From assembly GCF_003850045.1 (NCBI RefSeq), contig NZ_RQJX01000011.1:1-64000 (forward strand): a DNA stretch of 64,000 nt, given 5' to 3'. Position 1 is the stretch's first letter. The number at the start of each line of letters is the position of its first letter. The notes beneath the pieces are model-generated. The model was not told where the DNA came from, did not search any database, and saw only the letters and a list, made by a program, of their open reading frames with translations. This DNA comes from Aeromicrobium camelliae (lineage in GTDB: Bacteria; Actinomycetota; Actinomycetes; Propionibacteriales; Nocardioidaceae). Shown in pieces: positions 55,371 to 63,673 of this stretch. A program made the position numbers and the translations under genes.

Positions 55371-56488
55371 GCCGAAGCTCCTGTCGTCGTCGCGGGCTCG
55401 AGTTCTCGGGCGACCCGCTCCTGCTCGCGCCGCACCTTGATCCGCCGGGCGATCTCGAAGGCGATGACGACCATGAGGACGACGATGCCTTGCGTGATCT
55501 CCACGACGTCTCGCGCCACTCCGACGCTCTGGAGGCGGTTGGACTGCGTCGCCAGGAAGGCGAAGAGCAGCGATCCGAAGCCGATCCCGAGCGACGTGTT
55601 CCGCCCGAGGAGGGCCACCGCGAGGCCGGTGAACCCGAGACCACGCTGGAAGTACTCCGGAATGCCGAAGGTGTGCGTGCTGCCGAAGAAGCTCGGCATC
55701 CACACCAGTCCGGCGATCGCTCCGGAGATCGCCATGACGATCAGCACCATGCGCCGCGGATCGATGCCGTTGGCGAGCGCCGCCGTCCGCGACTCCCCCG
55801 TCGTGCGCAGATCGAAGCCGAACCGGGTCCAGCCGAGCAGGAACGAGTACCCGATGCCGACGATGACGGCCAGGATCGCGAGCGCCCAGACGTCCGGCGC
55901 GTCGGCGAAGAGACCGAAACCGAGCGGCTGGCTCGACGGCGGGATCTTGGGAGTCGTGAACGTGTAGCCGCTGCGCTCACCGTAGGTCTTGACCAGATAG
56001 CCCGCCAGCGTGAGCGCGACGTAGTTGAGCATGATCGCGGAGATGACCTCGCTGACGCCACGGGTGACGTTGAGGACGGCGGCGATCATCGCCCACACGA
56101 TGCCGGCGAGCATCGCGACGATGAGCGTGGCGAGGATGTTCAGCGGTCCGGGCACGATCCCCGACCCGGCGAAGAAGGCGCCGGCGCACGCCCCGACGAT
56201 GTACTGGCCTTCCACGCCGATGTTGAACAAGCCCATACGAAAACAGATGGCCGCGGCGAAGGCCGACAGCGCGATCATCGAGGCCTGGTTGACGATGATG
56301 ATGGTGTCGCGATTGCTCGGGACCGACAGCATCGTGTCGACGAACCCGCCGATGGGCGCGCCGGTCGCCCACACCACGACGCTCGTGGCGACGAGGGCCG
56401 CCACGATCGCGACGATCGTCGGCAGGATCGAGTACGTGATGGCCTGCGTGACCCGACGCGTCACCTGCCCGTTCTGCTGCCCGCTCAC
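55367..56488 (-). CDS. nucleoside ABC transporter permease (NupP/BMP type)
   Basis: The GTG at 56488 overlaps the ATPase stop and gives 373 residues. It has about eight to ten membrane helices with FRMGLFNIGVEGQYIVGA, the matching motif of the first permease type, and VSEVISAIMLNYVA. The basic C-terminus (RRIKVRREQERVAREL) is cytoplasmic. It forms the heterodimeric membrane part of the importer with the protein encoded downstream. Confidence 0.93.
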   Translation of the reverse strand: MSGQQNGQVTRRVTQAITYSILPTIVAIVAALVATSVVVWATGAPIGGFVDTMLSVPSNRDTIIIVNQASMIALSAFAAAICFRMGLFNIGVEGQYIVGACAGAFFAGSGIVPGPLNILATLIVAMLAGIVWAMIAAVLNVTRGVSEVISAIMLNYVALTLAGYLVKTYGERSGYTFTTPKIPPSSQPLGFGLFADAPDVWALAILAVIVGIGYSFLLGWTRFGFDLRTTGESRTAALANGIDPRRMVLIVMAISGAIAGLVWMPSFFGSTHTFGIPEYFQRGLGFTGLAVALLGRNTSLGIGFGSLLFAFLATQSNRLQSVGVARDVVEITQGIVVLMVVIAFEIARRIKVRREQERVARELEPATTTGASA

Positions 56489-57978
56489 GCGGCGCCTCCT
56501 GTCATCGCCGTGCCGAGTTCTTGCGCGGTCACGTGGTCGGGGTCGAAGTGAGCCGTGATGCGGCCACGCAAGATGACCTCGAGCCGGTCCGAGAGCCCGA
56601 TGAGTTCGTCGAGGTCCGCGGAGATCAGGAGCACCCCGAGCCCGTCGTGACGGGCGCGGCGGATGTGATCCCAGATGGCCGCCTGCGCGCCGACATCGAC
56701 GCCGCGGGTGGGATGGGAGGCGAGCAGCAGCACCGGTTCGCCGCTCATCTCCCGCCCCACGATGAACTTCTGCTGATTCCCGCCCGAGAGCGCACGCGCT
56801 GAGGTGTGGACCGACGGGGTCCGCACGTCGTAGTCGGCGATGATCCGTTCGGCGTCCGCACGAGCCCCGCCCGGGTTGAGGAGCGGGCCGCGGGTGACCC
56901 GGCGCGTCGTCTGATGTCCGAGGATCCGGTTCTCCCACAACGGGAAGTCGAGGACCACTCCGTGCCGGTGTCGGTCCTCGGGGATGAAACCGACGCCTCG
57001 TTCACGGACCTTACGCGTGGAGAGCCGTGTGATGTCCTCCTCGGCGAGCGTGATCGCGCCGCTCGTGGCGCGCCGCATCCCCATGATGACCTCGACGAGT
57101 TCGGTCTGGCCGTTGCCTTCCACGCCGGCGATCCCCACGATCTCGCCGCGATGAACCGTGAGATCGACGTCGTCGAGCAGTCGACGGCCGGTGTCGCTGG
57201 TGAGTCCGATGCCGCTCAAGGTCAAGATCGGGACGTCCGTGACGGTGTCCTCGCCGAGCTCGGGACTAGGAAGTTCGGCCCCCACCATGAGCTCGGCGAG
57301 CTCCTGCTTGGTGGCGGTGCGGGGGTCGGCCGTACCGACGGTGGTGCCGCGGCGCATGACCGTGATGTCGTCGGCGATCTCGAGCACTTCGTCGAGCTTG
57401 TGCGAGATGAAGAGGACCGAACGGCCGCTCGCGACGAGGTCGCGGAGGTTGGCGAACAACGCCTGCACCTCTTGCGGGACCAGCACGGCGGTCGGCTCGT
57501 CGAGGATGATGAGCGTCGCTCCGCGGTAGAGCACCTTGAGGATCTCGACCCGCTGACGGGCCGCGACGCCCAGGGTCGCGACGAGCGCATCGGGATCGAG
57601 ATCGAAGCCGTACGCCTCGCAGATCTCCCGGACCTGGGACCTGGCCTTCTCCCCGATACCGTGGAGCTTCTCGGCCCCGAGGACCACGTTCTCCAGCACC
57701 GTGAGGTTGTCGGCGAGCATGAAGTGTTGGAAGACCATGCCGATGCCGATGTCGATCGCATCGGTGGGAGAGGCGAAACGGCGCTCCTCACCGTCGACGA
57801 CGATCGTGCCCCCGTCGGGCGCCTGCACGCCGTAGAGGATCTTCATGAGGGTCGATTTCCCCGCCCCGTTCTCCCCGATCAGGGCGTGAACGGCTCCGGG
57901 CCGGATGGTGAGGTCGACGTCGTGGTTGGCGACGACCCCTGGGAAGCGCTTCTCGATCCCCCGCAACTCCACGTGCAT
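56485..57978 (-). CDS. nucleoside ABC transporter ATP-binding protein, two ABC domains (NupO-like)
   Basis: The 497-residue protein has two fused ABC domains as in sugar and nucleoside importers (RbsA/NupO type). The first has a full Walker A GENGAGKSTLMKI and Walker B TLIILDEPTAVL with a poor signature (LGVAARQRVEILK). The second has a degenerate Walker A (GVEGNGQTELVE) but a good signature ALSGGNQQKFIVGRE and VLLLASHPTRGVD. It energises import of nucleosides. It begins 84 bp after the substrate-binding protein gene, beyond a strong hairpin. Confidence 0.94.
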   Translation of the reverse strand: MHVELRGIEKRFPGVVANHDVDLTIRPGAVHALIGENGAGKSTLMKILYGVQAPDGGTIVVDGEERRFASPTDAIDIGIGMVFQHFMLADNLTVLENVVLGAEKLHGIGEKARSQVREICEAYGFDLDPDALVATLGVAARQRVEILKVLYRGATLIILDEPTAVLVPQEVQALFANLRDLVASGRSVLFISHKLDEVLEIADDITVMRRGTTVGTADPRTATKQELAELMVGAELPSPELGEDTVTDVPILTLSGIGLTSDTGRRLLDDVDLTVHRGEIVGIAGVEGNGQTELVEVIMGMRRATSGAITLAEEDITRLSTRKVRERGVGFIPEDRHRHGVVLDFPLWENRILGHQTTRRVTRGPLLNPGGARADAERIIADYDVRTPSVHTSARALSGGNQQKFIVGREMSGEPVLLLASHPTRGVDVGAQAAIWDHIRRARHDGLGVLLISADLDELIGLSDRLEVILRGRITAHFDPDHVTAQELGTAMTGGAA

Positions 57979-58010
57979 GCTCGGCCTGTCTCGCTCTCCG
58001 TCTCGCTGGT

Positions 58011-58052
58011 CGAGGCCCGGGGCCGCACCTCGCGGTGCGGCCCCGGGCCTCG
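58011..58052 (-). terminator. very strong hairpin between bmp and the ABC ATPase gene (19-bp stem)
   Basis: A perfect 19-bp G+C-rich stem (CGAGGCCCGGGGCCGCACC and its complement) closes on a 4-base loop. It lies just after the bmp stop and has no T-run. It probably stabilises the bmp mRNA or partly stops transcription so that the binding protein is made in excess. Confidence 0.7.
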
Positions 58053-58062
58053 TGGGTCAGCC

Positions 58063-59139
58063 TCAGGGCTGCTCGGGGACCTCGATCTCCCCGTCGATGA
58101 TCTGCTGCTTGTAGTCCTCGATCGACGCGACGATGTCCTCGGAGAGGAAATCACCGGACGTCGAGTAGCCCACGCCCTCGTCGGCGAGGGTGAACAGCGA
58201 GTAGCTCGACAGCGGCTCACCGTCGACCGCCGACTTGATGAAGTCGTAGGTCGCCACGTCGACGCGCTTGAGCATCGACGTGAGGATGTGCGGCTGCTGC
58301 TCCGGCGACGCCGTGAGGTACTGGTCGGAGTCGACGCCGATGGCCCAGATGTCGGCGCTCGTCACGGCGTCGAAGACACCGATCCCCGACGCGCCGGCGG
58401 CGTGGAAGATCACGTCCGCGCCGTCGTTGATGAGGCCCTCGGCCGCGGCCTGGCCACCGGCCGGGTCGCCGAAGCCGCGCGGGTCGGTCTCCTCGATGTA
58501 CGTGGAGACGACCTCGATGTCGGGGTTGACCGCCTCGACACCGGCGGCGAATCCGGCCTCGAACTTCTGGATGAGCGTGTTGTTGACGCCGCCGACGAAG
58601 CCGACGGTGTTGCTCTCGGTCTGCTCCGCGGCCGCGACGCCGACGAGGAAGGAGCCCTCGTTCTCGGCGAACGTCAGGTACGCGACGTTGCAGTTCTGCT
58701 CGTCCTCGGTCGGGTCGAAGCCGTCGATCACCGCGAAGGCGACGTTCGGGTAGTCCGGGGCGACCTTGTCGACCGACTCGCTATACGCGAAGCCGACGCC
58801 GACGATGACGTTGAAGCCGTCGTCGGCGAAACCGCGGAGGCGCTGCTCGCGCACTTCCTCGCTCTCGTCGGAGCTGGCCTCGCCTTCGGTGCCTTCGAAG
58901 CTGAACTCGCCCTGGGCCTTCTCGAAACCGGCGTAGGCGGCGTCGTTGAACGACTGGTCGCCGCGGCCACCCACGTCGTAGGCGAGCGCGACCTTCGGGT
59001 CGCCCTCGAGCTGAGTGACCTCGCACTCCTGGGCGTCGGTGTCCTCACCGCCGCCATCGTTGTCCGCTGCCGTGCCACACGCACTCAGCGCCAATGCGGC
59101 CGCGCCCGCGAGAGCGGCAGCCCTGGTCAAACGACGCAC
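58063..59139 (-). CDS. BMP family nucleoside-binding lipoprotein
   Basis: The GTG at 59139 follows GAGGAGGAG and gives 358 residues. The N-terminus is a lipoprotein signal with LSAC at Cys21. The mature part is a PBP1-fold binding protein of the BMP/PnrA class: YDVGGRGDQSFNDAAYAGFEK, GVGFAYSESV and GGVNNTLIQKFEAGFAAG are family motifs that contact purine nucleosides. As first gene of the run it should be the most expressed. A leader hairpin lies between its promoter region and ribosome-binding site. Confidence 0.94.
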   Translation of the reverse strand: MRRLTRAAALAGAAALALSACGTAADNDGGGEDTDAQECEVTQLEGDPKVALAYDVGGRGDQSFNDAAYAGFEKAQGEFSFEGTEGEASSDESEEVREQRLRGFADDGFNVIVGVGFAYSESVDKVAPDYPNVAFAVIDGFDPTEDEQNCNVAYLTFAENEGSFLVGVAAAEQTESNTVGFVGGVNNTLIQKFEAGFAAGVEAVNPDIEVVSTYIEETDPRGFGDPAGGQAAAEGLINDGADVIFHAAGASGIGVFDAVTSADIWAIGVDSDQYLTASPEQQPHILTSMLKRVDVATYDFIKSAVDGEPLSSYSLFTLADEGVGYSTSGDFLSEDIVASIEDYKQQIIDGEIEVPEQP

Positions 59140-59154
59140 TTCTCCTCCTCGTCT

Positions 59155-59175
59155 CGCGCCAGGTGGTCTGGCGCG
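59155..59175 (-). promoter_or_regulatory. inverted repeat in the bmp leader
   Basis: CGCGCCAG-N5-CTGGCGCG is a perfect 8-bp inverted repeat just upstream of the GAGGAGGAG site. It may be the operator for a nucleoside-responsive repressor or an mRNA hairpin. Confidence 0.5.
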
Positions 59176-59300
59176 TCCACTGCACCCAGCAGACCTTATC
59201 GGCGGGCAGGTGCGGTTGGGGAGAGCATCGGGGCGATTGAGCCTGCCTGACACCGATTTGTAACCTGCCCGCATCACGAGGGGCGACGGGTGGCTGCCAC

Positions 59301-59306
59301 TACGCT
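59301..59306 (+). promoter_or_regulatory. putative leaderless -10 element of the uspA-like gene (TACGCT)
   Basis: TACGCT is six bases before the ATG at 59313. Confidence 0.45.
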
Positions 59307-59312
59307 GAGGTC

Positions 59313-59795
59313 ATGAGCACCGCAGCCTCCACCATCGTCGTCGGACACGACGGATCGCGCTTCGCCGACACCGCCCTGGAGTGGGCGCTGGACTGGGCCG
59401 AGAAGACCGGTCTGAGCGTGACGGTCGCCCGCAGCTGGACGATCCGCACCGCGCCGCGTCCCAGCACCTGGGAGCCGGGCTACGTCCCGCCCGCCGAGGA
59501 CTTCGCCGCAGCCGTCCGCGAGCGGCTCGAAGCCGACGTCGCCGGCGTCGTCAAGGCGCACTCCGGCGTCGAGGTCACCTACGCGACCCCGCGTGGCCCG
59601 GCAGCCAACGGACTGCTCGAGCTGTCCGAGAACGCCGCTCTCGTCGCAGTGGGCCCGCGCGGGCTCGGCGGCTTCAAGGGTCTCGTGCTCGGGTCGGTGA
59701 GCGAGGCGGTCGTGCGGCACGCCAAGTGCCCCGTGGTGGTGGTTCGCGGCGACGACGACCCTGCTGACGCCGAGCGCGCCCTCGACCTGGACTGA
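59313..59795 (+). CDS. universal stress protein (UspA family)
   Basis: The 160-residue single-domain Usp begins with TIVVGHDGSRFADTALEWA and ends with the ATP-binding motif G-x2-G-x9-G-S in GPRGLGGFKGLVLGSVSEAV, followed by HAKCPVVVV. This is the ATP-binding type. Usp proteins respond to stress and growth arrest; no specific role can be read from the context. It diverges from the nucleoside importer genes. Confidence 0.93.
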   Translation: MSTAASTIVVGHDGSRFADTALEWALDWAEKTGLSVTVARSWTIRTAPRPSTWEPGYVPPAEDFAAAVRERLEADVAGVVKAHSGVEVTYATPRGPAANGLLELSENAALVAVGPRGLGGFKGLVLGSVSEAVVRHAKCPVVVVRGDDDPADAERALDLD

Positions 59796-59815
59796 GCGTC
59801 CTGGCCGCGTGACGG

Positions 59816-60994
59816 CTAGCTCGCGCCGAGCGACGCGGCCGTCGCGAGAACGCGGGCACCGACCGCGATAGCCCGCTCGTCGACGCGCAGGTTGCCCTGG
59901 TGCAGGTCGTAGGTGGGCCCGTCAGGAGTTCGTGTCCCGAGCCGCCCCATCGCCCCGGGGATGGACTCGACGTACCACGCGAAGTCCTCGCCGCCGAGGC
60001 TCTGCAACGTCGTCGCCGTGCCGGCCGGACCGAGCGCCTGCGCGACGGCCTGACGGAACGTCTGGGTGGCCGCGAAGTCGTTGACCACGGGCGGCACGCC
60101 CCGCGTGTAGGTCACCTCGGCGCTCACACCGAACGGTTCGATGATGTCGGCGATGAGCCCGCGCACGAGTCGCTCGGCTTCGTGCCAGGCTGCGGCGTCG
60201 AGCATGCGCAACGTGCCGGTGAGCTCGCCGACCGACGGGATGACGTTGGCGGCGTTGCCAGCCGACACCTGTCCCCACACGAGGCTGGCACCGGCGCGCG
60301 GATCGAAACGGCGGGACAGCACGGCCGGCATCTGCGTGATGAGGCTGCCGAGCGCGTATGTCAGATCCTCGGTCAGATGCGGGCGCGACGTGTGACCGCC
60401 GCGGCCGCTGAGCACGACGTGGATGTGGTCCGAAGCGCCCGTGATCGGGCCCTCCCGCAGACCGACATGTCCCACGTCGAGCGAGGGATCGCAGTGCAGC
60501 GCGTAGATCCGGCTGACGCCCTGGAGCGCGCCCTCGCGGAGCACCCGCAACGCGCCGCCGGGCATGACCTCCTCGGCCGGCTGGAAGAGCAGCCGGACGC
60601 GGTGACGTAGGCCGATGGTCTCGTCGACCCGGGCCAGCGCGTGGGCGGCTCCGACGAGCGCGGCGACGTGGACGTCGTGACCGCAGGCGTGAGCGATGCC
60701 GGGCTGACGCGACCGCCACGGGTCCTGCGTCGTGTCCAGCACGGGGAGGGCGTCGAGATCCGCGCGCAGTGCCACGATCGGGCCTTTGTCTGGTCCGAGG
60801 TCGCACGTGAGACCGGTGCCCGAAGCGAGCCGCTCGGGGTTGAGTCCGGACTTCTCCAGCTGAGCGGCGACGACGTCGGTCGTTCGATGTTCCTGCCACG
60901 ACAGCTCGGGGAAGGCGTGGAGGTCGCGACGTAGCTCGATCAGATCGGGGGTGATCACCTCGATCGTGTGGGCAATGACGTCCTGGACACTCAC
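59816..60994 (-). CDS. M20D amidohydrolase (N-acyl-amino-acid/aminobenzoyl-type)
   Basis: GTG at 60994 is six bases after TATCCT and gives 392 residues beginning at the family N-terminus (DLIELRRDLHAFPELSW). The metal site is formed by AHACGHDVHVAAL (Cys, His), LFQPAEEVMPGG (Glu pair) and YALHCDPSLDVG (His). It should cleave amide bonds of acylated or conjugated amino acids. A frame starting with ATG at 61036 would overlap the MFS gene and add an unlikely extension. Confidence 0.92.
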   Translation of the reverse strand: MSVQDVIAHTIEVITPDLIELRRDLHAFPELSWQEHRTTDVVAAQLEKSGLNPERLASGTGLTCDLGPDKGPIVALRADLDALPVLDTTQDPWRSRQPGIAHACGHDVHVAALVGAAHALARVDETIGLRHRVRLLFQPAEEVMPGGALRVLREGALQGVSRIYALHCDPSLDVGHVGLREGPITGASDHIHVVLSGRGGHTSRPHLTEDLTYALGSLITQMPAVLSRRFDPRAGASLVWGQVSAGNAANVIPSVGELTGTLRMLDAAAWHEAERLVRGLIADIIEPFGVSAEVTYTRGVPPVVNDFAATQTFRQAVAQALGPAGTATTLQSLGGEDFAWYVESIPGAMGRLGTRTPDGPTYDLHQGNLRVDERAIAVGARVLATAASLGAS

Positions 60995-61000
60995 CGCGTC

Positions 61001-61006
61001 AGGATA
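61001..61006 (-). promoter_or_regulatory. putative leaderless -10 element of the amidohydrolase gene (TATCCT)
   Basis: TATCCT is six bases before the GTG at 60994, which supports that start codon. Confidence 0.45.
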
Positions 61007-61028
61007 TCGGTCGGCTCGCGAGCCCCGC

Positions 61029-62270
61029 TCAGGCACGGAGCACCAGCGATCGCAATGTCACCTTGCGCATCCGCGCGTAGGCGAACCCCGCGAGTCCGAC
61101 GCCGGCGCCCGCGATCAGCCCGCTGATCACCAGCGCCCAGCGCGCCCCGAGGTGCTCGCCGATGTATCCGATCAACGGCGCGCCCAACGGGGAGCTGCCC
61201 ATGAAGACCATGAGGTAGAGCGAGACGACCCGGCCCCGCATCGAGGGCGCCGACGTCAGCTGGATCAACGCGTTGGCCGTCGTGATCGTGGTCAGCACAC
61301 TCACTCCGACCAGCGGCAGCACCGCCGCGTACGTGCCGTAGGTCGGCATGAGGCCCGAGAGGATCTGCGCGAAGGCGAAGGTCAGGCCCGCACCGACGAT
61401 GAAGCGCAGTCGCGGTTTCGGCCGGCGGGCGGCGAGCAGCGCACCCGCGAGGGACCCGATCGCCAGGATCGAGCCGAGGATGCCGAACTCCCCCGCGCCC
61501 TTGTCGAACACGTCGGTGGCCATGAGGGCCGAGGTGATCTGGAAGTTCATGCCGAACGCGCCGAGGAAGAACACGCAGGTGAACAGGAGCACCAGGTCCG
61601 GCCTCCCGGCCACGTACCGCACACCTTCGCGCACGGCGCCGCGATGCCGCTCGGCGAGCGGAGCCGGATGAAGTCGGCTCGAGTCCATCAACAGCAGGGC
61701 GCCGAGGACGAAGCCGTAGCTGAGCGCGTTGGCGAGGATGACCCAGCCGGTCGCATCGATGCCGGACCCCAGTGCGGCGATCAGCAGGCCGGCGATGCCC
61801 GGGCCGATGAGGCGTCCGGAGTTGAACGACGCCGAGTTCAAGGCCACCGCGTTGGACAGCTGCTCGGCGTCGACCATCTCGCTGACGAACGACTGGCGTG
61901 CTGGCGCCTCGAAGGCTCGCGCGGCACCGAACACGAACGCGAGCACGTAGGCATGCCACGGTTGCGCGACCCCGAGGATCGCGAGCACTCCGAGCACGGC
62001 CGAGGGCACCGCCATCGCGAGCTGCATCCAGGCGAGCAGCCGTCGTTTCGCGACCCGGTCGGCGAGGAGTCCGGCCAACGGTGAGAACAGCAGTGAGGGA
62101 AGCAGCTGGAGCGCCACGACGAAACCGAGCGCCGCGCCACTGCCGGTCAGCTGAAGGACCAGCCAGGCTTGGGCGGTGTTCTGCAACCAGGTTCCGACGT
62201 TCGAGGCGAGGGCGCCGGTCGCGTAGATGCGGTAGTTGCGGACGGCGAGTGCGCTGAACGTCGGGCTCAT
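61029..62270 (-). CDS. MFS transporter (drug/siderophore exporter-like)
   Basis: The ATG at 62270 overlaps the marR stop by 4 bp and gives 413 residues with twelve membrane helices. The N-terminus (FSALAVRNYRIYATGALASN VGTWLQ, read with the break) and the loop LLADRVAKRRLLAWMQ carry the MFS motif A pattern of the EntS/MdtG-like group. Coupling to a MarR repressor suggests export of a toxic compound whose presence relieves repression. The substrate is unknown. Confidence 0.92.
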   Translation of the reverse strand: MSPTFSALAVRNYRIYATGALASNVGTWLQNTAQAWLVLQLTGSGAALGFVVALQLLPSLLFSPLAGLLADRVAKRRLLAWMQLAMAVPSAVLGVLAILGVAQPWHAYVLAFVFGAARAFEAPARQSFVSEMVDAEQLSNAVALNSASFNSGRLIGPGIAGLLIAALGSGIDATGWVILANALSYGFVLGALLLMDSSRLHPAPLAERHRGAVREGVRYVAGRPDLVLLFTCVFFLGAFGMNFQITSALMATDVFDKGAGEFGILGSILAIGSLAGALLAARRPKPRLRFIVGAGLTFAFAQILSGLMPTYGTYAAVLPLVGVSVLTTITTANALIQLTSAPSMRGRVVSLYLMVFMGSSPLGAPLIGYIGEHLGARWALVISGLIAGAGVGLAGFAYARMRKVTLRSLVLRA

Positions 62271-62680
62271 TCGGCCTCCGCCAGTCGCGTGAGGATCGGC
62301 ACGGCCCGGCGAAGCAGCTCGCGCTCCTCGCGGTCGAGCTCGGAGAGCTGGTGTTCCAGCCACGCGTCCCGGCGCTGTCGCTCGTCATCGAGGATGCGTT
62401 CGCCGCGGTCGGCGAGCGCGACGAGCACCTGACGCCCGTCGTCGGGGCTGGGGGTCTTGGTCGCATAACCGCACTCGACGAGTTGGTTCAAGGTGCGGGT
62501 GATGGACGGCGGCCGGACTCGTTCACGCGCCGCGATCGCACCCGGCGTTGCCGGGCCGATCTTGGCGAGCGTGCCGAGGACGGAGAGCTGCGTCGGTGTC
62601 AGATCAGACTGGCGCTCTTGGCGCAGCCGCCGGTTGAGTCGGGCCACCGCCAGGGCGAGTCTCTGGGAATCGGTGGGCAT
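62267..62680 (-). CDS. MarR family transcriptional regulator
   Basis: The 137-residue winged helix protein has LTPTQLSVLGTLAKIGPATPG, the recognition helix region RPPSITRTLNQLVECGY and the wing KTPSPDDGRQVLVALADRG. It should bind as a dimer to the inverted repeat that spans its own promoter and repress itself and the MFS gene. ATG is six bases after TATGCT. Confidence 0.93.
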   Translation of the reverse strand: MPTDSQRLALAVARLNRRLRQERQSDLTPTQLSVLGTLAKIGPATPGAIAARERVRPPSITRTLNQLVECGYATKTPSPDDGRQVLVALADRGERILDDERQRRDAWLEHQLSELDREERELLRRAVPILTRLAEAE

Positions 62681-62686
62681 ATCTTA

Positions 62687-62714
62687 AGCATAGCTCATTA
62701 CCTATGCTAATCAA
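62687..62714 (-). promoter_or_regulatory. marR-mfs promoter with overlapping operator
   Basis: On the minus strand: -35 TTGATT, 16-bp spacer, -10 TATGCT, six bases, ATG. The inverted repeat AGCATAG-N8-CTATGCT (62687-62708) covers the -10 and most of the spacer, an ideal site for a MarR dimer. Confidence 0.75.
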
Positions 62715-62723
62715 AACCGATCA

Positions 62724-63347
62724 TCACTGAAACGGCGCGGGATCTCCGGCGCCCACGCGGACCACCGTGGCGATGCCTTCGGACAGGTCCACCACCGTCG
62801 TCGGAGTCCCCAGTACGTCGTCGCCGGAGTCCAGGATCGCCTCCACGCGACCGTCGAGCGCTTCATTGATCTCCCATGCCGTCGTCATCGCCTCGGTCTC
62901 ACCGGGGAGGATCAGCGTGGTCGACAGCAGCGGCTCCCCGAGCGCCTCGACCAGCGCCAGACTGATGCGGTGGTCGGGAATGCGCACGCCGACGGTCTTC
63001 TTCTTCTCCTGCAGCAGCCGCTTGGGCACCTCGCGGGTGGCGGGAAGGATGAACGTGTACGGGCCGGGAGTCGCCGCCTTGACCGCCCGGAACACCGTGT
63101 TGTCGACGTGCACCATCTGCCCGAGCTGCGAGAAGTCGCGACAGACGAGCGTGAAGTGGTGCTTCGCGTCGAGGTCGCGGATGGACCGGATGCGGTCCAG
63201 CGCCTCGGCGTTGCCCAGCTGCGCGCCCAGGGCGTAACCGGAGTCCGTGGGGTAGGCGATGAGACCGCCTTCACCGAGGACCGCGACGGCCTGGTCGACG
63301 GAACGCTGTTGCGGATTGACCGGGTGGATGTCGATGAAGCGAGCCAT
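62724..63347 (-). CDS. YciO/YrdC/Sua5-family protein (threonylcarbamoyl-AMP synthase-like)
   Basis: The 207-residue protein has the YrdC fold with GGLIAYPTDSGYALGAQL (ATP/carbamoyl site), LVCRDFSQLGQMV, PGPYTFILPAT and KKTVGVRIPDH. The sequence looks closer to YciO than to TsaC/Sua5, so a role in the t6A modification of tRNA is possible but not sure. A second family member may exist elsewhere. The start is the ATG six bases after TAGGGT. Confidence 0.88.
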   Translation of the reverse strand: MARFIDIHPVNPQQRSVDQAVAVLGEGGLIAYPTDSGYALGAQLGNAEALDRIRSIRDLDAKHHFTLVCRDFSQLGQMVHVDNTVFRAVKAATPGPYTFILPATREVPKRLLQEKKKTVGVRIPDHRISLALVEALGEPLLSTTLILPGETEAMTTAWEINEALDGRVEAILDSGDDVLGTPTTVVDLSEGIATVVRVGAGDPAPFQ

Positions 63348-63353
63348 GATTCG

Positions 63354-63359
63354 ACCCTA
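63354..63359 (-). promoter_or_regulatory. putative leaderless -10 element of the YciO-like gene (TAGGGT)
   Basis: TAGGGT is six bases before the ATG at 63347, in the gap after the 48-residue membrane protein gene. Confidence 0.45.
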
Positions 63360-63386
63360 GGCCGAACGGGTCATGGCGTCGATTCG

Positions 63387-63533
63387 TCAGGTGAAGATGC
63401 TGACTCCGCCGGGTCCGATCAAGAGCGCCACGACGATCAGCACGATGCCCATGATGAAGTCGCGCTGGACGAGCCGCACCACACCGAGAAGGCCGATGAT
63501 CACGGCCGCGATCCACAAGATGGTTGCCCACAT
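63387..63533 (-). CDS. 48-residue membrane protein with GPGGxSIF ending
   Basis: From the ATG at 63533, preceded by GGGAG, this encodes 48 residues: one or two membrane helices (ILWIAAVIIGLLGVVRLVQ and GIVLIVVALLIGPGG) ending in GPGGVSIFT. Very short proteins with a G-P-G-G-x-S-I-F end are common in actinomycetes and have no known function. Confidence 0.65.
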   Translation of the reverse strand: MWATILWIAAVIIGLLGVVRLVQRDFIMGIVLIVVALLIGPGGVSIFT

Positions 63534-63673
63534 GGGAGTCTCCCTTCGTTGATCCCTCCAGCATGTCGCGCTACGACGACTTCCGCACGGCGAGCGGAGC
63601 GCCGTGGATCGAGCGCCGTCCGGCATGCGGACACCGGTCCGTAGCGGGAGACGCGCACCTAGGGTGGAGCGCG

